Source: Chryseobacterium ginsenosidimutans | GTDB taxonomy: Bacteria; Bacteroidota; Bacteroidia; Flavobacteriales; Weeksellaceae | Direction of reading: 5' to 3' | DNA: 64,000 nt | NCBI RefSeq assembly: GCF_024807225.1 | Contig: NZ_JANUCO010000001.1 | Location: forward strand, 2,790,001-2,854,000 | In this document: piece by piece, positions 17,770 through 27,246 of the stretch | Numbering within the stretch: the first letter of the stretch is position 1 | Layout: each line of letters starts with the position of its first letter | The notes under the pieces: generated by a model | Seen by the model: only the letters and a program-made list of their open reading frames with translations | The model's database searches: none | Told to the model about the DNA's origin: nothing | Position numbers and translations under genes: made by a program

Positions 17770-17949
17770 TTATTCTTTCGTATTATCCGTTTTTCCTGAT
17801 TTGTTTTTTGAAGATTTTTGCACATCTTCCTTATCAATATCAGGCGGATTCGTTTTTTTTGATGAAGCAGGAATATTGGGGAAATCCTGATTTTGTCTTT
17901 TCGTTTCTGCGGTATTGGCAGGTTCTTTTTTGTTGTCGTTGGAGTCCAT
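17770..17949 (-). CDS. Small hydrophilic protein, unknown function
   Basis: A 59-residue ORF starting MDSNDNKKEPANTAETKRQN. It is rich in Lys, Asn, Pro, Ser and Asp, with no hydrophobic segment, and is probably disordered. It ends just before the shared terminator and lies 58 nt after the DUF4230 gene on the same strand. It has the same character as the 47-residue ORF at 4089-4232. No family recognised. Confidence 0.55.
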   Translation of the reverse strand: MDSNDNKKEPANTAETKRQNQDFPNIPASSKKTNPPDIDKEDVQKSSKNKSGKTDNTKE

Positions 17950-18007
17950 AATTTTAAATTTTATGATTTGAAAACGGACTTTAAAAACTTATGTAAAGTT
18001 AAAATTT

Positions 18008-18613
18008 CTACAGTCCGAGAATACCGATCTTTCCGGTTTTATCTTCTATCGTATAATTCAAAGCCTTTGCCAAAACGAAAATATTATTAAGATTTTCCAT
18101 CAATTGTTTGCGACCTTCTGTTCTCAATTTGTTTTGATCGACAGAGTTTATCCCTGTATCTTTTGCTTTCTGAGTTACATTTTTGATGTCTTTCTCAGAA
18201 ATTCTGTTGAAAAAAGAATCATCCAAAGATTGAATTTCCACACTTGGAGTGATTCTGATATCGGCATCCGGAAGTTCCGTTATGATTAGTTTTTTGTTGA
18301 TAGAATCTACTTCCATCTTCATTTTATTAAGATCATAAGAAACCTGCGCATTGGTTTTTGTATAGGTAATAATACTGTTGCTGGACACTTCTTTCCCCAT
18401 AAATTCGTAGCCCATTTTGGTTTTTTGAATCGCCGAAGAATTCTGCTCCAAAACCACCATTTTATTCATCTTAGAAATCTGGTTGGTCAGAATATAATAA
18501 TCTGACTTTTCCGTCTTCTGAGTAGGATTAAAACATGATTTAAAGCTGAAAAATAGGATCGTCATGACTACGATTCCCACCAAAAACGCTATTATTATTC
18601 TGATGTTTTTCAA
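18008..18613 (-). CDS. DUF4230 domain protein, membrane-anchored
   Basis: A 201-residue protein with one N-terminal membrane segment (IRIIIAFLVGIVVMTILFF) and an extracytoplasmic domain. The order of features (KMVVLEQNSS, then VSYDLNKMKMEVDSINKKLIITELPDADI split around residues 92-120, then KLRTEGRKQLMENL) matches the DUF4230 family as I know it. Function unknown. It starts 3 nt after the thioredoxin-like gene at 18617-19183. Confidence 0.75.
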   Translation of the reverse strand: MKNIRIIIAFLVGIVVMTILFFSFKSCFNPTQKTEKSDYYILTNQISKMNKMVVLEQNSSAIQKTKMGYEFMGKEVSSNSIITYTKTNAQVSYDLNKMKMEVDSINKKLIITELPDADIRITPSVEIQSLDDSFFNRISEKDIKNVTQKAKDTGINSVDQNKLRTEGRKQLMENLNNIFVLAKALNYTIEDKTGKIGILGL

Positions 18614-18616
18614 AGT

Positions 18617-19183
18617 TTATTTGCTAAAAATTTCTTTAATCACAGATTCGTCATCTTTCTTTAAAATCTCAACCAAATCTCTTTCGATATATCCGGTTGT
18701 AGGCATTTCTATAATTCGCCCGATTTCCTTACCGTATTTTTGAACAATAATGGTCGGAACTTTCTGAACATTGAAAAGCGTTTCGTCTCCGTTCGGAGAT
18801 TCTTTTTTACGGTTTAATGCGATGATTGTCAGTTTGTTTTCAGGATATTTCAGTTCTTCCAGGATCTTCATTAATCTCGGAAAATCTCTGTGGCTGTCTT
18901 CGCACCAAGTTCCCATAAAAACAGTGATGCTGTAAGAATTGATCTTATTTTTCTTTAATTCTCCGATCGCTTTCTGATCCAATGCATATTCGTCGTGTTC
19001 TTTCACATACCAATCTGCGTAAGGAGCTTCGGTAAATTTGCTTTTCAGCTGGTTTCCCAAAAGCATTTTGCCATCGTTTGTTGTTTCCACTTCACGACCA
19101 ACCACAACTTTTTGTGCGCTAAGTTGTTGATTTGCCAAAAGTAAAGCCGAAACAGCAATAAAATTTGTAATAATTTTTTTCAT
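18617..19183 (-). CDS. Secreted thioredoxin-fold protein
   Basis: A 188-residue protein with a signal peptide ending LLANQQLSAQ, then a thioredoxin fold with GTWCEDSHRDFPRL in the position of the CxxC site. Only the first Cys of the motif is present (WCEDS), so it is more like a monothiol or DUF-type thioredoxin than TlpA. The cis-Pro region KVPTIIV is conserved. It starts 1 nt after the pyrophosphohydrolase gene and is likely co-transcribed with it and the DUF4230 gene. Confidence 0.8.
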   Translation of the reverse strand: MKKIITNFIAVSALLLANQQLSAQKVVVGREVETTNDGKMLLGNQLKSKFTEAPYADWYVKEHDEYALDQKAIGELKKNKINSYSITVFMGTWCEDSHRDFPRLMKILEELKYPENKLTIIALNRKKESPNGDETLFNVQKVPTIIVQKYGKEIGRIIEMPTTGYIERDLVEILKKDDESVIKEIFSK

Positions 19184-19184
19184 A

Positions 19185-19652
19185 TTATTTTTCGATAATT
19201 GTCTTCAAATCGGCAGGAGAATAGTATTTGTTTTTCAAAACCTTATGATCGGCTTTTCTGTATACATTAAATTTCTCACCAGATTTTTCATAAAATGAAT
19301 CTACGTCTTTTTCTTTATAAAATTCAACGGTTTCCTGTGCCTGTTCTTCGTTATCGCAAGCTTTAGACATATTAGAACGCTGAACTTCGTTGAACAACTC
19401 TACAAATTTGTTGCCAAGTCCGAATTCTAGAACTGCACCGCTTAAAACATATTGCAAATCGCATAATGCATCAGCAATTTCTACAATATCATTATCAGCA
19501 ATCGCTTGTTTTAATTCATTTAATTCTTCCTGCAAAAGTTCAACTCTAAGATTGCATCTTTCAATCGAAGGAATCTGTGGAGTATCTAAAATAGGGGCTT
19601 TGAAGGTTGTGTGGAATTCTGCTACTTGGTTCAGGCTGTCAATTTTATCCAT
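19185..19652 (-). CDS. All-alpha NTP pyrophosphohydrolase (MazG/HisE-like)
   Basis: A 155-residue protein with the metal-binding pattern of the all-alpha NTP-PPase superfamily: ELLQEELNELKQAI followed by EIADALCDLQYVLSG. Such enzymes hydrolyse nucleoside triphosphates to monophosphates, often as housecleaning. The substrate cannot be read from sequence. First gene of a likely three- or four-gene minus-strand operon. Confidence 0.82.
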   Translation of the reverse strand: MDKIDSLNQVAEFHTTFKAPILDTPQIPSIERCNLRVELLQEELNELKQAIADNDIVEIADALCDLQYVLSGAVLEFGLGNKFVELFNEVQRSNMSKACDNEEQAQETVEFYKEKDVDSFYEKSGEKFNVYRKADHKVLKNKYYSPADLKTIIEK

Positions 19653-20055
19653 GAATATTTTTAATTTAAGGCAAAGATAAAAATTAGGAATTAGATATTA
19701 GAATTAGGGATTAGGTTTTTTGTTGAATTATAGAATAAGTGAGGTTGTTGTTCTGGAGAAGGAAGTTTTTTTTTAGTTTTAAATTAAAGTTAAAATGCTT
19801 TCTGCCTGATGAAAGGAGTTAAAAGGTACTGAAAATTAGGTTTCGGCAAAGCCAAATGATTTTTTCCTTATTTATTTAAACGTGCTAAAGCCCGTTCCTA
19901 TTGATGTTGATAATTGGAATATTGAGATTTAGTCAAAAACAATTCATAATTCATAATTCATAATTCATAATTCATAATTCATAATTCATAATTCATAATT
20001 CATAATTCATAATTCATTAAAAAAAATTACCCATTACTCATCACTTATTACCCAT
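19653..20055. repeat. Non-coding repeat-rich region with an 11-copy heptamer array
   Basis: No gene is seen here. It holds a REP-like stretch near 19843-19900 (AGGTTTCGGCAAAGCC, then CGTGCTAAAGCCCGTTCC), and at 19941-20017 eleven perfect head-to-tail copies of AATTCAT (77 bp). The heptamer resembles the arms of the four-helix-bundle cassette at 46.6-47.0 kb. Confidence 0.85.
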
Positions 20056-20062
20056 AAAAAAA

Positions 20063-20084
20063 GACTGTCCGTTTCCAGACAGCC
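20063..20084 (-). terminator. Terminator of the metalloprotease gene
   Basis: GACTGTC and GACAGCC arms around a short loop, with TTTTTTT following on the minus strand. It lies 31 nt after the stop of the protease gene at 20116. Confidence 0.75.
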
Positions 20085-20115
20085 TTTTCTCCTGTGTTTA
20101 AATTCGAAAAAATTA

Positions 20116-23046
20116 TTAGTTTTTAATGAATCTCTTAGAGACTTCTCCAACTTGGATCATATAAGCGCCTTTGATAAGATTGCTTACATTCACAGAGCCT
20201 CTTTCAAGTTTTCCTGAATTGATTAGTTTTCCACCCATATCGAAGATTTTATAATCTTCATTCGTCGTATTTGAAATATTTAAAATATCTTTTGCAGGAT
20301 TTGGATATAATTTAATATCAGTTAATAAATCTTTTGTACCAACTTCACCTCTTCCTGATGAAACAATATTTAAGGTATAATCTTCAACCTGTCCGTACGT
20401 GTAAGATCCGCAAGAAGAGGTAGGAGCAGAGCTGTACTGCATCATGACTCTCATTCTTGTACTACCAACAGTTGCAGTTGACGGAATCGTGATTGATCCT
20501 GTAGCCGGAGTCGTTGTAGATCCTGCTTTCGACCAAGCTAATTCTCCGCTGTCTGTAAAATCACCATCGCCGTTGTAATCAATATAAACTGCGTAAGCTT
20601 CACTGTAAACCGTTGATGTCCAAACCGGAGTTACAGAGATTGTGTAAGCAGATCCTTTTGTTACGTTGGTAGAAATTGCAGTAAAGTTTTCATACCCTGC
20701 AGTTCCTGTTGAAGTATTGTTAATGGTTCCGAATTTCACGTTTCCAATTCTTTCGTCAGCTGTATTGTTAGCAGAAGCCGAACAATAAGAAACCGTACTT
20801 CCTGCAAGAGTTGTTACAGAAACCGTGTTGCTTGAAGGCGAAACGTTTCCTGCTGCATCTTTTGCTTTTACCGAGAAACTATATGTTGTAGAAGGAGTTA
20901 AACTCGTTACCGTGTAAGAAGCCGAAGCTGTGGAACCGATCAATGAAGCGCCCTGATAAACGTCGTAACCTGTAACTGCTACGTTGTCTGTTGCTCCTGA
21001 CCAAGAAAGATTTGTGCTTGTAGAAGTAGTGCCTGAAGCTGCTAATACAGGTGCTGTAGGAGCGAGTACATCTCCTGTTCCTGAACCTGCATTTACAGTA
21101 ATATTTGCGTTGTTTACATCAAAGAAAATATGATTTGAACCTTTTACCATAATTCTTCCCGTTGTAGTTGAAGCATTGGGAATGGTTACCGCCTGCGTTC
21201 CGTCGTTTGGAGTTCCTGCCAATAGAGTAGTCCATGTTGTTCCGGAATTGGTAGACCAAAGAATGTCTACGTTGGCTGCATTTACGCCGTTTGCTGTAGT
21301 TCCTGCAACATTCCATGTTATGGTTTGAGAAGTTCCTCCTGTATACGTTGTTGCTGAATTTTGAGAACTCACACTGAAAGGTCCTGCCGTTCCGTTTACC
21401 GTAATTACTGCATCGTCAGAATTGTTTCCTGAACCTCCTGCTCTGTTGTCACGAACGGTAAATCTGAAATTATACGTTCTTGCTACATTAGAAAGAGCTT
21501 CAACAGTAATTTCTGAACCTGCCGTTGTAGTTGCGCCCGTTAAAACCGAAGCCATTCTTGGGAAATATCTTACCGGAGTTGTTTGTGGTGTCCAAGATCT
21601 GAAGGTTGGACCTGTAGCTTTTGTAGCACTTGCTGCTGAACTTGCTCCTGTCTGAGAAGAAGAAGCGTTATCCATTTGCTCCCAAACGTATGTTAAAGAA
21701 TCTCCGTTCGCATCTGTTCCGGTTCCCGTTAATATGAATGGTGTTCCTTTCGGAATAGTATAATCTAAACCTGCACCTGCTGTCGGAATTGAATTTCCTG
21801 TGCTTGTGCTTACCGGACAGGTTTTAGCTTTAATATTATTCGTGATCTGCTGAATACTGATCGCGTGGAAGAAGGCATCTGAATGTGGCTGAATATCCTG
21901 AGCGGTAATTCCTGCATACCCCATGATCGTAGATCCTGATCCTGGTTCCATATTTGCGCCGGTTCCTTCATTACTCATTGAGAATGTGTGGTTTCCACCG
22001 AATTGATGCCCCATTTCGTGAGCAACATAATCGATATCAAAATTATCACCTGAAGGAATTGCATCTGCTGGAGAAGTATAACCACTTCCTTTAGAGCCAT
22101 TTGTACAAACGCAACCGATACATCCTGCGTTTCCGCCACCTCCGGAAGCTCCGAATAAGTGACCGATGTCGTAATTGGCTTCACCGATTACCGATGTTAA
22201 CGTTGATTGTAATTGAGAATTCCAGTTACTCATTTGTGCAGCAGCAGAATAGGGATCAGATGAAGCACTTGTGTAAATTACTGCATCATTATTAGCAATT
22301 AAAACCATTCTCGCTGAGAAATCTTTTTCAAAAACTCCGTTTACACGGGTCATGGTGTTGTTCATTGCGGCTAAAGCGTTGGATTTTGTTCCTCCAAAAT
22401 AAGTGGTGTATTCTCCTGTGGAAGATAACGCTAATCTGAATGTTCTTAATTTTGCATCGTCTGCATTTGGTCTTGCAGCAAGATCGGTAATGCCTGAAAC
22501 GCCTTTTTGAGCAACATCAATTACAGTACATTCAAATTTATTTAAATCATCTTTTTTGTCTGATTTTTTGTAAACTACATACGTTGAAAGATCTTTTGTG
22601 TAAGGCTCAATGAAAACCGCAGATTTGTCGCCATAAATTTCCATTGATGATAAACCAAGTGGCGAAACACTGAAATACACGGTAGAATTTGAATCTCCGA
22701 AACCTTCACCAACATAAGATTTGATATCCGGATATTTCGCTGCCAACTGAGGATCGAAATTGGAATTTTCTCTTACTTTAAAGTTTTCCATTGTTCCCTC
22801 AGAATTGGGAAAGGAGATAATGATTTCTGATTTTTCTCCTACCGCTAATCTTTTGGGAGCTTTTGCCAGAACGCTCTTCAAGCCATTAATATCCAGACTG
22901 TAAATCTTGGGATTATTAATGTTTGATTTGTTTTCAAAGATTTCTGAACCTGTTTTTTTAGACCCTTCAGACCAAAGACGATCGGTCTGCGCGAAAGAGA
23001 TGCCCGATAGAAGTAGCATCCCAATCATCGATAATTGTTTTTTCAT
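20116..23046 (-). CDS. Secreted metzincin (M12B-like) metalloprotease with FN3, GEVED and T9SS domains
   Basis: A 976-residue secreted protease. Order: signal peptide (to ISFAQ, residue 20), a propeptide-like region, a zinc protease domain with HEMGHQFGGNHTF near residue 343 (the metzincin HExxHxxGxxH) followed by a Met-turn candidate (SGSTIMGYAG), PKD/Ig-like segments, a fibronectin type III domain (APTAPVLAASGTTSTSTNLS region), a GEVED domain with YIDYNGDGDFTD and YGQVEDYTL, and a type A T9SS signal (KLYPNPAKDILNIS, DMGGKLI). It is likely exported and attached or released at the cell surface. Cys-rich GCIGCVC lies before the active site. Confidence 0.92.
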   Translation of the reverse strand: MKKQLSMIGMLLLSGISFAQTDRLWSEGSKKTGSEIFENKSNINNPKIYSLDINGLKSVLAKAPKRLAVGEKSEIIISFPNSEGTMENFKVRENSNFDPQLAAKYPDIKSYVGEGFGDSNSTVYFSVSPLGLSSMEIYGDKSAVFIEPYTKDLSTYVVYKKSDKKDDLNKFECTVIDVAQKGVSGITDLAARPNADDAKLRTFRLALSSTGEYTTYFGGTKSNALAAMNNTMTRVNGVFEKDFSARMVLIANNDAVIYTSASSDPYSAAAQMSNWNSQLQSTLTSVIGEANYDIGHLFGASGGGGNAGCIGCVCTNGSKGSGYTSPADAIPSGDNFDIDYVAHEMGHQFGGNHTFSMSNEGTGANMEPGSGSTIMGYAGITAQDIQPHSDAFFHAISIQQITNNIKAKTCPVSTSTGNSIPTAGAGLDYTIPKGTPFILTGTGTDANGDSLTYVWEQMDNASSSQTGASSAASATKATGPTFRSWTPQTTPVRYFPRMASVLTGATTTAGSEITVEALSNVARTYNFRFTVRDNRAGGSGNNSDDAVITVNGTAGPFSVSSQNSATTYTGGTSQTITWNVAGTTANGVNAANVDILWSTNSGTTWTTLLAGTPNDGTQAVTIPNASTTTGRIMVKGSNHIFFDVNNANITVNAGSGTGDVLAPTAPVLAASGTTSTSTNLSWSGATDNVAVTGYDVYQGASLIGSTASASYTVTSLTPSTTYSFSVKAKDAAGNVSPSSNTVSVTTLAGSTVSYCSASANNTADERIGNVKFGTINNTSTGTAGYENFTAISTNVTKGSAYTISVTPVWTSTVYSEAYAVYIDYNGDGDFTDSGELAWSKAGSTTTPATGSITIPSTATVGSTRMRVMMQYSSAPTSSCGSYTYGQVEDYTLNIVSSGRGEVGTKDLLTDIKLYPNPAKDILNISNTTNEDYKIFDMGGKLINSGKLERGSVNVSNLIKGAYMIQVGEVSKRFIKN

Positions 23047-23196
23047 ATAATTCTCTATTTTGATTGTGGGGTATCAAAGCTAATGAAAAATTTATTACGA
23101 AAAACAAAATTTTTTAAGAAAATTTTAGAATATTCATCTAAACAATTATGCGATACATTAAATATGCCTTAAAATTCATTTTCTCAAAAAAAGAAA

Positions 23197-23223
23197 ATAG
23201 CACTCGCAAAATACGAGTGCTAT
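23197..23223 (-). terminator. Terminator of the acyl-CoA dehydrogenase gene
   Basis: ATAGCACTCG and CGAGTGCTAT form a perfect 10-bp stem with a 7-nt loop; the minus strand continues into a T-rich run. Confidence 0.85.
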
Positions 23224-23259
23224 TCATTTATTGGTGATATAATTCTAAATTTATTGAAA

Positions 23260-24399
23260 TTATTTTGTGATGTCTCTACCGATCACTACTCTTTGGATTT
23301 CGGAAGTACCTTCTCCGATGGTGCAAAGTTTAGAATCTCTGTAGAATTTCTCAGCAGGGAAGTCTTTTGTATATCCGTACCCTCCGAAAATCTGAACTGC
23401 ATTGTTCGAAATTCTTACACAAGCTTCAGAAGCATACAATTTTGCCATTGCTCCTTCTCTTGTCATTTTTTGCTTAGCATTTTTCAATGTTGCCGCTCTT
23501 TGAATCAATAATTCAGAAGCATCGATTTCTGTTGCCATATCCGCCAACATAAAGTTGATTGCCTGGAATTCTGAGATTGATTTCCCGAATTGCTGTCTTT
23601 CTTTAGCATATTTTAAAGCAGCTTTATAAGCTCCTCTTGCAGTTCCTAAACTTAAAGCAGCGATAGAAATTCTACCTCCGTCCAAAATTTTCATTGCCTG
23701 CTTGAAACCTTCTCCAACTTCTCCTAAACGATTCGCATCAGAAACACGAACGTTATCGAAAATTAATTCTGCTGTTTCAGAAGCTCTCATTCCCAGTTTA
23801 TTTTCTTTTTTACCAGAAGAAAAACCAGTCATTCCTTTTTCTAATACAAAAGCTGTTGAATTATTTTTAGCACCGATCTCACCTGTTCTTGTCATTACAA
23901 CTGCAATATCACCTGAAATAGCGTGAGTGATGAAGTTTTTAGCCCCATTAATAATCCATCCGTCACCGTCTCTTACGGCTGTAGTAGACATTCCTCCTGA
24001 ATCTGAACCTGTATTATGCTCCGTCAATCCCCAAGCTCCGATTACTTTACCAGAAGCCAACTGAGGAAGCCATTTGTTTCTTTGTTCTTCATTTCCAAAT
24101 TCATAAATATGATTCGTACAAAGAGAATTGTGCGCCGCCAATGAAAGACCGATAGAAGGATCTACCTGAGAAATCTCATCAAGGATCGTAACATATTCGT
24201 GATACCCAAGACCAGAACCACCATATTGTTCAGGGATAACAATACCCATGAAACCCATCTCTCCTAACTCATGAAACAGATCTTTAGGGAAAGTCTGGCT
24301 TTCGTCCCACTCCATAATATTAGGTCTAATATTCTTCTCAGCAAATTCTTTTGCCGTCTCCGCTATCATTTTGATATTGTCAATTGTCTCTGTATTCAT
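23260..24399 (-). CDS. Acyl-CoA dehydrogenase
   Basis: A 379-residue flavoenzyme of the ACAD family that oxidises acyl-CoA at the alpha-beta position. FAD/substrate signatures are GAWGLTEHNTGSDSGG, the central GMRASETAELIFDNVRV and the C-terminal FGGYGYTKDFPAEKFYRD and GEGTSEIQRVVIGRDI. The Glu in YRDSKLCTIGEGTSEIQ fits the catalytic base of short-chain and glutaryl-type enzymes; chain-length preference is not clear. Stand-alone gene. Confidence 0.92.
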   Translation of the reverse strand: MNTETIDNIKMIAETAKEFAEKNIRPNIMEWDESQTFPKDLFHELGEMGFMGIVIPEQYGGSGLGYHEYVTILDEISQVDPSIGLSLAAHNSLCTNHIYEFGNEEQRNKWLPQLASGKVIGAWGLTEHNTGSDSGGMSTTAVRDGDGWIINGAKNFITHAISGDIAVVMTRTGEIGAKNNSTAFVLEKGMTGFSSGKKENKLGMRASETAELIFDNVRVSDANRLGEVGEGFKQAMKILDGGRISIAALSLGTARGAYKAALKYAKERQQFGKSISEFQAINFMLADMATEIDASELLIQRAATLKNAKQKMTREGAMAKLYASEACVRISNNAVQIFGGYGYTKDFPAEKFYRDSKLCTIGEGTSEIQRVVIGRDITK

Positions 24400-24590
24400 A
24401 TTTGAAAATAGTTAGTTCCCAAAGATAACCAAATTGACGGAACGCCCAAAAAAATTATTTGACCACTTAGGTTTTTACATGCAAAACTTTAGTTTTCAAT
24501 TTTTTATACCTAAAAGTTAATGATTTTTTAATAAAAATTTCAGAACTTCGAGTAGATTAATTTACTACTTTAACCACCCAATTTTAAAGC

Positions 24591-26453
24591 ATGAAAAAAT
24601 TTCTACTTCCTATTATTTTGATTTCATCGTATTTTGCAGCTCAGGCTCCGGCAGGATATTACGATGGAACAGCAGGCTTGACGGGTTACGCCCTAAAATC
24701 GAAATTACATGATATTATTGCGGCGAAAAATATAAACTGGCATTACGGTGATCTTACAAATTATTACAATCAGACAGATCTCGATAAATATTACGATCAT
24801 GATGCTACGAATTCGACAATATTATTAGATATGTATTCTGAAATTCCGACCGGTCCGGATTCGTACGAATATACAACAGCCAATATTATCGGAAGCGCAG
24901 GAGCAGAAGGATTGGGCTGGAACAGAGAGCATATGATGCCTCAAAGTACCTTCTACAGTAATTATCCGATGTATTCAGATTTATTTTATGTAGTTCCTAC
25001 GGACGCGAGAATTAATCAATTGAGGAGTAATTATCCTTACGGAATCGTGGGTTCTACTATATATTATACATTTTCGAATACTTCAAGAATCGGAAACTGT
25101 GCGATTCCGGGAATGACTTATACAGGTCGTGTTTATGAACCCATTAATGAATTTAAAGGAGATGTGGCAAGAAGCATATTGTATTTTGCCGTGAGATATG
25201 AAGGGAAATTAGGAACTTTTAATTTTAATAATAGCGCAAATCCTGCTTCCGATACCAATCCTTTGGACGGAACGGAGGAAAGATCTTTTGATCCTGCTTA
25301 TATTACAATGCTTCTTCAGTGGAGCACTCAAGATCCAGTTTCTCAAAAAGAAATCGACAGGAATAATGCGGTTTATAATTTACAGAAAAACAGAAATCCT
25401 TTTATTGATAATCCAGCCTGGATAAGTGCGATTTGGGGACAGACTCCGGATGCTGTTGTTCCGCAGACGCCAACGAATTTAACGGTAACTCAAAACAGTG
25501 CTTATTTTTCTACTTTAAGCTGGACGCCAAGTTCAAGTACAGATGTAATTGGCTATAAAATTTACCAGAACGGAACTTTGGTAGCCTCTACAAAAAATTC
25601 TACAATAAGCATTGATCATTTAACGCCTTCTACGACGTATATGTACACTGTTAAAGCCTACGACAGCGGTTATTTACTTTCCGGAGACAGCAATACTGCT
25701 TCAACAACAACTTTAGCTTCTGATATGTATGCTAAAGATTTAATGGTTACAAAATACCTTGAAGGATCTTCAAATAATAAAGCCTTAGAAATTACCAATA
25801 AAACGGGTCATACTGTTAATTTAAGTGATTACAGATTGTCAATTCAGTTTTATAGCGGAACAAATTACTACTTTGTAGATCCTTATGAACTGGAGGGAAC
25901 GGTTCAGAATAACGAAACTTTTGTAGTCTTAAATCCAAGTGCTAATTTTTCTTGCTATACCATCAATCAGGCAAAATTTGTAACGGCAGCTCCACAAATG
26001 ACTTTTACGGGAAGTAATTATTTAGAATTAAGATACAAATCTTCAAGTGTGGATGCGATAGGAGTGACGGGACAATCAAATTCTTCTGTGTTAGCAAACG
26101 TTTCTTTATATCGGAAAGCCAATATTAATAATCCGACAACGACATTTACCATTGGAGAATGGGATTCTTATGCAAACGATTATTGTCAGAACTTAGGTGT
26201 TTTAGGAACTTCGGATGTGGTTTTAGCAGAAAATGAGTTTAAAATTTACCCAAATCCTGTGAATGATAATATTTTTGTTAACGGAAAAACAGAGAAGATA
26301 AAAACGGCTCAGGTTTTAGATTTTTCAGGAAAAGTAATTTCTACAGAACAAAATCCTTTTAAAAATAAGAAGAATATTTCTGTTCAAAGTTTACCTACAG
26401 GTTCTTATTTGTTGAAACTGGATGATAAAATCTATCAGTTTATTAAAAAATAA
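24591..26453 (+). CDS. Secreted endonuclease I-family nuclease with FN3, lamin-tail-like and T9SS domains
   Basis: A 620-residue exported protein. A signal peptide (LPIILISSYFAAQ) precedes an endonuclease I domain with the His-metal motif GWNREHMMPQS near residue 108 and DLFYVVPTDARINQLRSNYP after it. Then comes a fibronectin III domain (residues ~290-375), a lamin-tail-like beta domain (MVTKYLEGSSNNKALEITN), and a type A T9SS signal (KIYPNPVNDNIFVNG). It probably degrades extracellular DNA or RNA for phosphate and nucleosides. Confidence 0.9.
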   Translation: MKKFLLPIILISSYFAAQAPAGYYDGTAGLTGYALKSKLHDIIAAKNINWHYGDLTNYYNQTDLDKYYDHDATNSTILLDMYSEIPTGPDSYEYTTANIIGSAGAEGLGWNREHMMPQSTFYSNYPMYSDLFYVVPTDARINQLRSNYPYGIVGSTIYYTFSNTSRIGNCAIPGMTYTGRVYEPINEFKGDVARSILYFAVRYEGKLGTFNFNNSANPASDTNPLDGTEERSFDPAYITMLLQWSTQDPVSQKEIDRNNAVYNLQKNRNPFIDNPAWISAIWGQTPDAVVPQTPTNLTVTQNSAYFSTLSWTPSSSTDVIGYKIYQNGTLVASTKNSTISIDHLTPSTTYMYTVKAYDSGYLLSGDSNTASTTTLASDMYAKDLMVTKYLEGSSNNKALEITNKTGHTVNLSDYRLSIQFYSGTNYYFVDPYELEGTVQNNETFVVLNPSANFSCYTINQAKFVTAAPQMTFTGSNYLELRYKSSSVDAIGVTGQSNSSVLANVSLYRKANINNPTTTFTIGEWDSYANDYCQNLGVLGTSDVVLAENEFKIYPNPVNDNIFVNGKTEKIKTAQVLDFSGKVISTEQNPFKNKKNISVQSLPTGSYLLKLDDKIYQFIKK

Positions 26454-26465
26454 TGCATGAATACT

Positions 26466-26498
26466 AAACCTTCAAGGTTTCAAAAACCCTGAAGGTTT
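26466..26498 (+). terminator. Hairpin after the endonuclease gene
   Basis: AAACCTTCA and TGAAGGTTT form a 9-bp stem. Only a weak A/T tail follows. It is a plausible terminator, and this type of palindrome is also a common flavobacterial intergenic element. Confidence 0.55.
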
Positions 26499-26552
26499 GA
26501 TAAAATAAGTCTTAAATAAGCCTTCAAACCGGCTGTTTTACAACATCATCGA

Positions 26553-26630
26553 TATAAGCAGATTCACTAATAATCAATATCTATAAGTGTATCTGCTTAT
26601 ATTTTTTATTTATAAGTAATTATGCTTATA
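26553..26630 (+). promoter_or_regulatory. Three-copy operator array before satD
   Basis: Two nearly identical inverted repeats, TATAAGT-N6-GCTTATA, start at 26582 and 26611. A third, TATAAGC-N6-ACTAATA with one arm mismatch, starts at 26553. The spacing is exactly 29 bp each time. The last copy overlaps the -7 box (TATATTTG, 26627-26634). The obvious candidate ligand is the HTH of the SatD protein encoded 8 bp downstream; that is inference. Confidence 0.8.
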
Positions 26631-26634
26631 TTTG
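26627..26634 (+). promoter_or_regulatory. Promoter -7 box for satD, probably leaderless
   Basis: TATATTTG matches TAnnTTTG and ends 4 nt before the satD ATG at 26639. Transcription would begin at or next to the start codon, so the mRNA is probably leaderless. Confidence 0.65.
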
Positions 26635-26638
26635 CAGA

Positions 26639-27244
26639 ATGATAGCGGTACTTACCGGAGACATTATAAATTCACAACACGCGGAAACAGAAGTTTGGAT
26701 TACCAAGCTTAAAAATCTTCTCGAACAATGGGGAAGCGCACCTCAAACATGGGAAATCTACAGAGGCGATGAATTTCAGTTCAAATGTAATATCGATGAA
26801 GTTTTCTGGCGTTTCTTAGCCATAAAATCATTAATAAAAAGTCAGGAAAATTTAGATGTAAGAATTGCCATTGGTATTGGCGAAGAAAATTTTTCATCTG
26901 AAAAAATCACGGAATCCAACGGAACAGCATATGTACATTCCGGAAGATTGCTGAATGACTTAAAGAACGACGGACACACCGTTTCTATCAAAACCTCCAA
27001 CGATTCTGTTGACAGAGACTTGAATATTTTACTGAAATGGTCTTCGAAAGACTTCGATAACTGGACGATGGCAACATCCGAAATCATCCACGAAATGATC
27101 ATGAATAAAGATATCACGCAGGAAGATCTTGCGAAAAGATTTGCTATTTCACAATCATCTATAAGCCAGAGACTGAAACGTGCAAACTACGAGCTGATCG
27201 TGGAGACCAATCAATATTTTAAAAAGAAAATTTCAGAACTGTAA
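26639..27244 (+). CDS. satD: SatD-family protein with cyclase-like motifs and C-terminal HTH
   Basis: A 201-residue protein matching the SatD family by its start IAVLTGDIINS and overall plan. SatD was named from a Streptococcus mutans acid-tolerance operon; its biochemical role is not established to my knowledge. Residues 6-12 (TGDIINS, Asp8), 42-47 (RGDEFQ) and 74-81 (RIAIGIGE) fall in the order expected for GGDEF or class III cyclase palm domains, although the motif is RGDEF rather than GGDEF. Residues ~160-190 form a helix-turn-helix (TQEDLAKRFAISQSSISQRL). DUF3307 follows after 2 nt. I infer a palm-fold sensor that regulates its own promoter. Confidence 0.75.
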   Translation: MIAVLTGDIINSQHAETEVWITKLKNLLEQWGSAPQTWEIYRGDEFQFKCNIDEVFWRFLAIKSLIKSQENLDVRIAIGIGEENFSSEKITESNGTAYVHSGRLLNDLKNDGHTVSIKTSNDSVDRDLNILLKWSSKDFDNWTMATSEIIHEMIMNKDITQEDLAKRFAISQSSISQRLKRANYELIVETNQYFKKKISEL

Positions 27245-27246
27245 GC

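Noticed and set aside
19941..20017. Heptamer array as a possible CRISPR
   Set aside because: Units are 7 bp, contiguous and have no spacers; no cas genes are near.
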